DNA from: Zygaena filipendulae
Taxonomy: Eukaryota > Arthropoda > Insecta > Lepidoptera > Zygaenidae
Assembly (NCBI GenBank): GCA_907165275.2
Contig: OU015650.1
Location: 10,074,001-10,138,000, forward strand
Direction: 5' to 3'
DNA length: 64,000 nt
Each line of letters starts with the position of its first letter. Position 1 is the first letter of the stretch. The notes under the pieces were generated by a model. It did no database searches and was not told the origin of the DNA. It saw only the letters and a program-made list of their open reading frames with translations. The position numbers and the translations under genes are program-made. Positions 57,501 to 64,000 of the stretch are shown here, in pieces.

Positions 57501-60500
57501 CTAGTTATGCCCCGCGGTTTCACCCGCATTAATTTCAGAGTTCCCGCGGGAATTCCGGGATAAAAAGTACCCTATGTGTTAATCTGATGTATAAGCTATA
57601 TTATTGTAAAGTTTCATTTAAACCATCCAGTAGTTATTGCGTGAAAGACTAACAAACAAACATCCATCCATCCATCCATACATTCTTACAAAGTTTCGCG
57701 TTTATAATATTAGTAAGATATGTATAGTATAAAGGTATTCCTTACGATTTGCTCCGACGACAACCTCAGTGTTTTCCTGAAGGTGGAGTGACGGCGTCTC
57801 TTGACATGAGTTTCAGTGTCAGAGTCCGAAGAGCTCGGCTCTTGGTCGCCTGAAAACACAACATGTGTAAAGGACAGCAATACGATCAGTTGAAATCGTT
57901 AATAACAACGTGAACGTTGATTATAAAACTAAGTCCTTCGCCGCGTGTATCCATGTCTGTTGGCGATAGACTTAAATACAAAAAAAAAATTCAAAAGCTA
58001 TTTATTACTTAGGACTTATTTATTACTACTAAACAGATTTTCACGCAGTTTTTACCAATATATAGAATGTTTCAAGAGGGAGGTTTATACGTATAGTTTA
58101 TCCAAGAATTCCTGGGAAACTCCAGAATTACCGTGGACAGCTACTTGTTACTAATTGATGTGAACAGTTGATGGCTTGCATAGGCAATTAAAGCGAATTT
58201 TAACATTAATAAACCCCGCCAGGCCTTCACCTCTTGACTAGCGGAGAAAGTGTGGTGTTGCGTACCTTGATCTTGGCTCGGTTTGCTTTCGCGCACTGAA
58301 GTCATATCGAAGGTAGTGATCGGTTCGCGCGGCTCCACTTCTTGGTCCGCGTCGGCCCCACTCCCCGCGGCCGCCGCACCCAGCCCCGGCTGCATGTCCC
58401 CTTCCGGGGCGTCCGTGACGTCAGCGTTTATGACGTCAGCGGTTACAGCGTCACTGGCAACTGTAAACGTGACCTCCTTGGTCGACTTCGATTCTACGTC
58501 TGTGTCGCTCGGCAGAGGCGCGTCTTTGGATGTCTCTTCTTTCGATTGCGATGTTTCATTGCTGAAAAGATGCACACTGTTGTGAGATAAAATTTTGTGA
58601 TCTAACAATACTTCAGCTGAAATAATAAAAAAGAGCTCGCATATCTACTCACATCGGCGGTTTTTCGCTCAAGACGAAACTTATATCAAACATATTGTGT
58701 CCAACATATATTTTACTCTCATCCATACTAATATTATAAATGCGAAAGCCTTAACGGTCCAACCGATCATCATGAAATTTTGCATACACGTTTTCAGGAG
58801 TACAGAAAAGGACATCGGGTTCTTTTATCTCGGAATTTGCGCGGGAACTCTTAAATTTGCGCGGATAAAACCGCGGGGAACAGCTAGTAGGTCCGATTTG
58901 ATTTATGGACCCACCGTTTAGCTTCGGCGTTGGAGCGGCGCCAGCTCCACCACGAGTAGCCGCGCGGCTTGGCGCTGTCGGCCGCCTGCGCCTGCGCCTC
59001 CACACCCGACAACTCCTTGTCCGAACTCTTCTCCAGCGATTCTATCACGCACTGCGCACACGCAACAAACAATCTTAATCACACTTTTAGAACAGCATAA
59101 CAAGTAGATACAGTCAGCCGACGCCTTTGATCCTTACTATTATAAATGCGAATGTGAGTCTATTTGTTTGTTTGTTATGCTTTCACGCCTTAACGGCTCA
59201 ACCTATTGTCATGAAATTTTGACACACGTTGCAAGAGGCACAGAGAAGCACATAGGGTACTTTGTATCCCGGAATTCCCGCGGGAACTACCGCATTAACT
59301 TTTACATGTACACGTTGTCAGGGATAGAGAAAGACATGGAGTACTTTTCATCTCGGCAAGCAAGTAAGTAAGCAAGTAAGCAAGCTAGCTCGGCAAGTTC
59401 GAATTGAAAAATTCGTTTTGTGTTCGATAGTTCATATATCGAGGAAGACTATAGGCTACATAACATTACGCTACAACGAATAGGAGCAGAGCATCAATGA
59501 AAAATGTTGCAAACACGGGAAAAAAATATTCCTTTTGAGAGCTTGAGAGAGAGAGAGGTTGTAGGGGGTAATCTCTGGATCTGCTGAGCCAGATTTTGAA
59601 AATTCGTTTACCAATAGAAAGCCACGTTATTTGTGAGTGTCATAGGTTTTAGGTATTATTGTAACCCGGAATCCCCGCGGGAACTCCGAAATGACCGCGG
59701 CTGAAACGGCTAGGGTATGAGAACGGTAGCGTTACGTGAGGCAGCGGGCGCCGGTAGGCGAGCAGCGAGAGCAGCAGCGGGCCGGCGCTGCGCCACGGCA
59801 GGCAGCGGCCGCCCAGCCGCACCACCAGCCGCGCGTCGCCCGCCTCGCCCGCCAGCGCGCCCGCGCGCTCGCAGAACTCCTCGAACGGCAGCGCGCGCGA
59901 CACCTGCGCCTCGCGCACGAACACCTCCACCGCACCCCTGACACACGCGCACACACACACACACACACAGTAAGCTAGTTGACTACATTTTTTATATAGT
60001 CAGTCATGCAGATAAATAAAAAATATTGGACACGTATTTTTTTTTTACTGAATCAAAAAATAAAAGCTTTTAATAAGCGATACATCGAGTTGAAATGTCG
60101 CGTGAAGTCACGCCTCTGTACACTTTATATTTAGTTAGGATTTCACGAGCCCCCACTCCTAAATTATAATACGGTTTATGTAATCGTATTTTTCAGTAAT
60201 TTAAAAAAGCAAAATATACGTGTCTATTATTTTTTTATTATATAATGAACGTAGGTACTGAATAGAATTTTGATTTAAATCTGGTTCCATAGCAGGTTGT
60301 AATCGATGGTGTCGATTTGGAATAATTTTAAAGTTGTAAAATGTAAAATAAATAAAAGTTGAAAAGTGGTTGAATGAACTGTCTTTGGTGTAGCGGTAAA
60401 TAAGAATGATATACGTAGGTATGTCTTTCTTTCTTTTCAATCATCTTCTTTCTTTCTTTCTTTGAATCAGACCGCGCGATGGTCGGACCGTGGATGCTCA

Positions 60501-60643
60501 CTTGGCGAGTAGTTTCTCGTCGTCGTCCGAGTCGAGCGCGGGCGCGTCGAGCGAGGCCGGCGACTGCGGCAGCGAGGGCCCGTTGCCGGACTCGTACTCC
60601 TCCTCGGTCGGGCCGCGCTGCGCGTGCGCCGCACTCGGAGCGC
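51534..60643 (-). CDS. Lpin: Lipin, phosphatidate phosphatase (last ten coding exons; 5' part outside or not found)
   Basis: Exons: 60643-60502, 59937-59736, 59051-58915, 58561-58266, 57849-57746, 57155-57007, 56180-56042, 55074-54859, 54200-54097, 51684-51534. All phases match, with 546 codons including the stop. The order is: [36 protein letters not shown]; the [10 protein letters not shown] motif; an acidic variable exon; [19 protein letters not shown]; then the C-LIP catalytic domain. C-LIP has [21 protein letters not shown] (the DxDxT nucleophile), [42 protein letters not shown] and [13 protein letters not shown]. It ends near [13 protein letters not shown]. The N-LIP domain lies upstream, beyond what I could place. 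Lipin makes diacylglycerol from phosphatidate at the ER membrane and also acts in the nucleus. The catalytic residues are intact. Confidence 0.97.
53053..53275 (+). repeat. CCGCGG-type repeat, same subtype as the 29.4-kb tandem
   Basis: Starts CTAGCTGTCCGCCGCGGTTT, includes CAGGACTACCGTAGCTTCCT and AATCGTTTCAGTAGAGTAGA, and ends near TATAAAATATTAGCATAG. Confidence 0.8.
53337..53365. repeat. 12-bp hairpin
   Basis: TGAGCATAGTTG, a 5-nt loop, then CAACTATGCTCA. The arms are exact inverses. Confidence 0.8.
54533..54712 (-). repeat. CCGCGG-type repeat, reverse orientation
   Basis: From TTTTAATATTATAAATGCGG through ATCATGAAATTTTGCATACG to CCCGGAATTCCCGGTGAGCC and GGAACGGCTAGTAG. It lies in a Lipin intron. 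Confidence 0.8.
55110..55850 (+). repeat. CCGCGG-type repeat, A unit, split by a hAT element
   Basis: The left part (55110-55217) has AGCGTTTCCCCAGCGGTTAC and ATTCCCGCAGGAACTG. The right part (55723-55850) continues CCTACGACCTATATTCAG ... AAAATCGGTTAAGGCGTTTC ... CACAAGATTTTTAT. Together they make one A unit interrupted by the 55218-55714 insertion. Confidence 0.75.
55218..55714. mobile_element. hAT-type MITE with perfect 8-bp duplication (ATAAATAG)
   Basis: The ends TAGTGATGGGCCGAGTACT and AGTACTCGGCGCATCTCTA are inverted repeats with mismatches. ATAAATAG flanks both sides (55210-55217 and 55715-55722). Sub-terminal GAGTACTCGG and CCGAGTA motifs are dense. It is 497 bp with no coding capacity, in a Lipin intron. 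Confidence 0.88.
56803..56975 (-). repeat. CCGCGG-type repeat, reverse orientation
   Basis: From ACTAATATTATAAATGCGAA through AACCGATCATCATGAAAATT to CCCGGAATTCCCGCGGGAAC and GGGGAACAGCTAT. It is about 30 nt from the Lipin exon ending at 57007. Confidence 0.85.
57505..57718 (+). repeat. CCGCGG-type repeat, B unit
   Basis: From CTAGTTATGCCCCGCGGTTT through GGGATAAAAAGTACCCTATG to a CATCCATCCATCCATACATT microsatellite and GCGTTTATAATATTAGTAAG. A fragment of the same family (GCTTCTTATCAATGAAAGAA) lies just upstream at 57370-57460. Confidence 0.85.
58070..58144 (-). repeat. CCGCGG-type repeat fragment, degraded
   Basis: CCAAGAATTCCTGGGAAACT then CCAGAATTACCGTGGACAGC, reverse orientation. Confidence 0.5.
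58722..58892 (-). repeat. CCGCGG-type repeat, reverse orientation, next to Lipin exon
   Basis: From CATACTAATATTATAAATGC through CAACCGATCATCATGAAATT to GATAAAACCGCGGGGAACAG and CTAGTAG. It ends about 23 nt before the donor of the Lipin exon at 58915. Confidence 0.85.
59130..59300 (-). repeat. CCGCGG-type repeat, reverse orientation
   Basis: From TTACTATTATAAATGCGAAT through CTCAACCTATTGTCATGAAA to CCCGGAATTCCCGCGGGAAC. A further partial copy follows at 59310-59360 (ACACGTTGTCAGGGATAGAG). Confidence 0.8.
59665..59715 (-). repeat. CCGCGG-type repeat fragment next to Lipin exon
   Basis: CCCGGAATCCCCGCGGGAAC then CGAAATGACCGCGGCTGAAA. It ends about 20 nt from the Lipin donor at 59736. Confidence 0.7.
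59941..59969. repeat. (CA)n microsatellite at a Lipin 3' splice site
   Basis: ACACACGCGCACACACACAC continuing to 59969. On the coding strand this is a (TG)n tract abutting the acceptor at 59937. Similar tracts adjoin 55074 and 60643. Confidence 0.85.
59973..60245. mobile_element. diverged relative of MITE family 1
   Basis: Shares TTGGACACGTATTTTTTTTT, TCGAGTTGAAATGTCGCGTG and ATACGTGTCTATTATTTTTT with 390-712, in the reverse arrangement. The ends are weak. Confidence 0.55.
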
Positions 60644-61103
60644 CTGCCGGATGTACACACGCACACACATCAAGACAAAAAACTTTCATAATCGAACGAC
60701 ATACGGGTCAAAGTTTGGGTGAAGATTCTAAATTTGGATGCCCGCCTGTATCCAAAACAAAAATGGCGAACGGTCGAATGGGAGTTCAAATTTTGTATGT
60801 TCAAAATAATTTATAAAATTGTCATCTTTATTATTATAGTACAAAAATATGTTCTCTGCCAATGATACCCATCTTTGTTCTCTGCCATAAGGAAATTAAT
60901 GCCATAAAATGAGCGTTTCTATATACCTAGATCGTTTCGAAGCTTTGTTTAGACACTGACAGACGTGGACGACATTGAACGATCGAGCGCATACAAATAC
61001 AAGGCCGACGATCTCGAGAGAAAATTTTCGAAACACTTCACCAAATTAAATTCAGTTATGTGAAACATTTTTTAAAACATTATTTATTAAAATAATGTTT
61101 CTT

Positions 61104-61265
61104 ACCGCCGCACTCAGAGTCGATTTAATGGTTACTTAACGGATTTTAAGTAAGGATTAAAAAAAATTCACTCTCAGAGACAGTTAATCCTCCATTAATC
61201 ACGTTTAATGAGGATTAACTTTAAGTGGCGGCTGACCCTTACTTAAGACTTAATTGGAGATTTTT
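61104..61265. mobile_element. MITE family 2 relative, truncated
   Basis: Starts ACCGCCGCACTCAGAGTCGA, continues TTTAAGTAAGG and TCAGAGACAGTTAATCC. The matching right end was not found. Confidence 0.55.
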
Positions 61266-62044
61266 GACATTTAAAAGTAAGGTTATGTTTGTTTTTGTTG
61301 TTAAAATTTCAAAACCAAAGTTGGATTTTTTAAACTTTTAGGGCGTCGATCACGTCACAGTAGGTAATTAGCAAAGCATGTCTGACCTAGAAGATTTTAT
61401 TGAGTTTACGAATTGCTGGACTTCCAGGTGTCATGTGCTACACATATTAAAATAAGAAGTCCTGGTGGAATATCATAGAAGAGGATTGTTTTCTTTTAAT
61501 GTTCAGGCAGTAACAGGCCCGAATTTGGATTTTTTAAAGTTGTAGCTCGAAGGCCTAGCGGAACTCATGATAGTTTTATTCATTATAGTAGTGCACTGAA
61601 ACAGCTGTCAGGTGTATTGCAAGGTATACTGCTTGGTGAGTGATTATGTAGTAGGTAAATGATGTGCATTTAACACCATTCTTGTCCTAATTCAAACAGT
61701 CAAGAAAAGTACAATAAAAGCCATATCAGTAATCAAAACGAAAAATACTGTTGAGAGTTTTTAGTATTTGGAAAAGGAAGTTTCCATATCTTCAAGTGAG
61801 TATGAGTATCAAATTAGACACAGTTGTGGCTGTAATTTGTGTGTGTGCTACATTATACAATATTTCATTACCGTTAGATGAACTCCTATACTGACAATGG
61901 TGATGATTCTGATCATATTATATCCAGTACCTAACATAAATGATATACATAAGAAAATCCCAATAGTAATGGTTCTTGTTCAGGCAATCCATAGTTGAGA
62001 GATTTTTTAGAGATAACTAGTTAGGTATAGATAACTTTTTATGA
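61266..62044. other. gene-free stretch upstream of the first placed Lipin exon
   Basis: AT-rich with short frames only. No splice-linked coding or repeat border that I can support. Confidence 0.35.
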
Positions 62045-62410
62045 ATAACTAGCTGTGCCCCACGGTTTTACTCTACATGAGTTTCGGAATCCCCGCAGGA
62101 ACGATTTTCTTTTAAAATAGTTTTATTCTTCGTTATAACATCAGCTATTTGCCTGAAAGTCCCGTTAAAATCGGTCTAGCTGTTTTAGACAGAACAAACA
62201 GACAGACGGTTTCACCCGCGGTAATTTCAGAGTTACCGAAGGGAATTCCGGGATAAAAAGTACCCTATGTCCTTCTCTGTACCCCTGACAACGTGCATGC
62301 CAAATTTCATCTAAATCCGTTCGGCCGTTTTTGCGTGATTGAGTAACAAACATCCAAACATCTAAACATCCAAACATCCACACTTTCACATTTATAATAT
62401 TAGTAGGATT
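62045..62410 (+). repeat. CCGCGG-type repeat, A+B dimer
   Basis: Unit A starts AACTAGCTGTGCCCCACGGT. Unit B starts at ACGGTTTCACCCGCGGTAAT (62208) and ends CACTTTCACATTTATAATAT. It has a short AACATCCAAACATC internal repeat. The order is the same as at 1209-1584. Confidence 0.8.
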
Positions 62411-62597
62411 ATATTATACTTTCATATGCATTGAGTGAAAAACTGTTAATTTGGAATCACAAACAGACACTTCAATTTTATTTATATGTATAAATTTATA
62501 GATTAAAAACCATAAAATAATAAAAAAAGAATTGGTTATACTCAGATTTTGTTTGTTATTTGTTTTTTTAAGGTGTAATAACAATTTTTACTTACAG

Positions 62598-62695
62598 AGT
62601 GGTTGCACCTTGGAATGGGCTACCGGAAGAAGTCTTGGCACCTAACAATTATTATTTGAAAACAGACTGGACAAATATTAGAAACAAAAGATAGA
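62598..62695 (+). pseudogene. fragment of a non-LTR retrotransposon ORF2 C-terminus
   Basis: The plus strand reads RVVAPWNGLPEEVLAP and then a short tail to a stop. The WN-LPEEV phrase is typical of the end of insect non-LTR retrotransposon ORF2. Only about 30 codons are present. Confidence 0.5.
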
Positions 62696-62863
62696 AAAAT
62701 AGTAATGTATAACTGGATACAGGCACCTATCAGCTGCTTCAACTACCTGCCTGAATTTTAAATAAATAAAATAAAACTAGTTCATTTAAAATAAATAATT
62801 TTATTATTGTAATTCTAGTTTTTTTTTAATTCAGCTAGCTCTAGTTTTGCCATCTACAATAGC

Positions 62864-63660
62864 TTAATTTTTTTCTTCCTCAAACTCAGCAGCTCTCTCA
62901 GCAGCTTGTTTTAATGTCTCCAACTAAAAAAATACACTCATTAGAACTACATATTTTAGAATACATATTATAACACACATTAGCTATGCCCTGCGATTCC
63001 ACCCGTTTGAGTTTCTGAATTTCCGCAAGAACTCCAAAGTAGCATAATTTACACCTTATAACATCATTTAATTGTCAGAGAAAGTCCCGTTCAAATAGGC
63101 TCAACCGTTTCAGAGATTCACCTGTGGAAATCTCAAAGATCCCACAGGAATTCCCAGATAAAAAGTACCCTATGTTTTTCTCTGTACCGGTGAAAATGTG
63201 TATGCAAAATTTCATGTTGATCGGTTAAGCCATTAAGGTGTGAAAACGTAACAAATAAACAAACTAAGTTTCACATTTATAATAAAAGGATTTCAATTAC
63301 AACTTGGTATTTTGCCCAGCCCTGTTGAGTTGTTATTGAATGTTACCTTTTCTATTATGCTTCGGTTGAGGTGGTGGATTTGATGGTCCACCTCTAGTTT
63401 TTAAAAGATAGCCTTGCTTTTACGGGCCATAGCCTTAAGGTTATCCCATGCTCTTTTTAATGTAGTTACATCACGCTGCAAGTAAAAAAATATAATTAGT
63501 TCTAGTTATATTAACAAAAAGTGTATACAAGCAATAACTAGAATACAAGTAATACAATACCTTGTATACAAGTGCATTACTATTGAACTCGTCAGTGACT
63601 GAAATCCAGGCCATTTTTTCTTTAAAACTGACCTTCCGTCGATCAGTTTTGATTCAATTA
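62864..63660 (-). pseudogene. Myb/SANT (zeste-like) gene remnant, frameshifted
   Basis: Three exon-like pieces. Piece 1 (about 63660-63561) reads IESKLIDGRSVLKK, shifts frame, then MAWISVTDEFNS, and ends at a donor after TACAAG. Piece 2 (63475-63347) joins in phase as RDVTTLKRAWDNLKAMARKS, then meets a stop; the expected GGP-Pro-rich part (TRGGPSNPPPQP) continues in another frame. Piece 3 (62923-62864) ends LETLKQAAERAAEFEEEKN and a stop. A CCGCGG-type dimer sits in the intron between pieces 2 and 3. The tripartite helix pattern with Trp residues fits the DNA-binding domain of zeste-like or Harbinger Myb-like proteins. Sequencing error is an alternative explanation for the frameshifts. Confidence 0.6.
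62983..63290 (+). repeat. CCGCGG-type repeat, A+B dimer, degraded
   Basis: Unit A starts TTAGCTATGCCCTGCGATTC. Unit B runs from CCCACAGGAATTCCCAGATA to TTTCACATTTATAATAAAAG. This is the third dimer with the same order in the window. Confidence 0.7.
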
Positions 63661-63904
63661 TCGATGTTTAATTAATGTGCAAATAAAAATTTTTCGTCCG
63701 GGGTAAAGTTTGCAACTCATTTGCTTTGTGTTTTATTTTGCTCCTGAAATATAAAGAAAACCATATAAATACATGCCTAACATATTTTTATCTTTTAACA
63801 ATATGAAACCAATAATAATTACATAATACTCACCATTTTTTATACAATAATTTCAAATTATTATTATATAACTAAAGACGAATTCTCTTTCTTCTACTTC
63901 AAGC

Positions 63905-64000
63905 GCTCTCCACATTCGCGCGTAGTTCGCGCGCGAAGCCGCGAAACACCCGTGTAGAATCATGGTTCGCGGGTGTTTCGCGGCTTGGCGCGCGGTTCGC
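63905..64000. mobile_element. GC-rich palindrome cut by the window end (Harbinger-MITE-like)
   Basis: AAGCCGCGAAACACCCG and CGGGTGTTTCGCGGCTT are exact inverses a short distance apart, and GCGCGC blocks pair outside them. The outer edge AGCGCTCTCCACATTCGCGC resembles the 38452-38599 MITE terminus. The right end is outside the window. Confidence 0.65.

Noticed and set aside
59717..59978. Several overlapping Arg/Ala-rich frames on both strands
   Set aside because: Caused by the GC-rich Lipin exon (59937-59736) and the (CA)n tract; only the lipin frame has conserved motifs and splice sites.
1..64000. CRISPR arrays, bacterial operons, phage or plasmid features
   Set aside because: The window is eukaryotic nuclear DNA. 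Tandem repeats here have no spacer pattern, and no bacterial genes are present.

Overview
The window looks like nuclear DNA from a lepidopteran (moth or butterfly). It is AT-rich and its genes have GT-AG introns. It is packed with the short interspersed repeat typical of moth genomes (CCGCGGTTTCACCCGC ... CCCGCGGGAATTCCGGGATAAAAAGTACCCTATGTCC ... TTCGCATTTATAATATTAGTA, here described only in pieces) and with many small non-autonomous DNA transposons. The genes are insect orthologues. There are no bacterial operons, CRISPR arrays or rRNA genes, and I found no convincing intact tRNA gene.

Layout. (1) 1-7.8 kb: gene-poor, with MITEs, an inverted pair of Ty3/gypsy integrase fragments and a 630-bp foldback. 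(2) 7.85-22.17 kb, minus strand: an ADAMTS-type secreted metalloprotease. I could join 12 exons (721 codons) from signal peptide to cysteine-rich domain, and every splice phase fits; the C-terminus was not found. (3) 25.74-27.15 kb, plus strand: a two-exon divergent seven-helix GPCR (352 aa) without DRY or NPxxY. (4) 27.2-33.8 kb: repeats only. (5) 33.77-36.77 kb, minus strand: complete 14-3-3 zeta (247 aa) with two mutually exclusive 164-nt exons. Its likely 5' UTR exons lie near 37.0 and 41.1 kb. (6) 41.2-44.9 kb: a cluster of foldback and hAT-like repeats. (7) 45.12-46.18 kb, plus strand: complete MRTO4 ribosome-assembly factor (243 aa, 3 exons). (8) 47.5-60.64 kb, minus strand: the last ten coding exons of Lipin (phosphatidate phosphatase), including the DIDGT catalytic motif. 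A deleted pogo-like element with intact ends sits downstream of its stop. (9) 60.6-64 kb: more Lipin intron or upstream DNA with repeats, plus a frameshifted Myb/SANT (zeste-like) gene remnant.

The genes do not form a functional unit. They cover extracellular matrix proteolysis, signalling (GPCR and 14-3-3), ribosome biogenesis and lipid synthesis. MRTO4 and Lipin are convergent. The 14-3-3 zeta and MRTO4 genes are divergent, with the foldback cluster between them.

The most unusual signals are: a 19-21 nt micro-insert seen at three places, two of them flanked by direct duplications; several large or near-perfect palindromes; a nested hAT insertion with a perfect 8-bp target duplication; the atypical GPCR; and UG-repeat tracts at Lipin 3' splice sites. 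All calls come from reading the sequence by eye. No database search was run.
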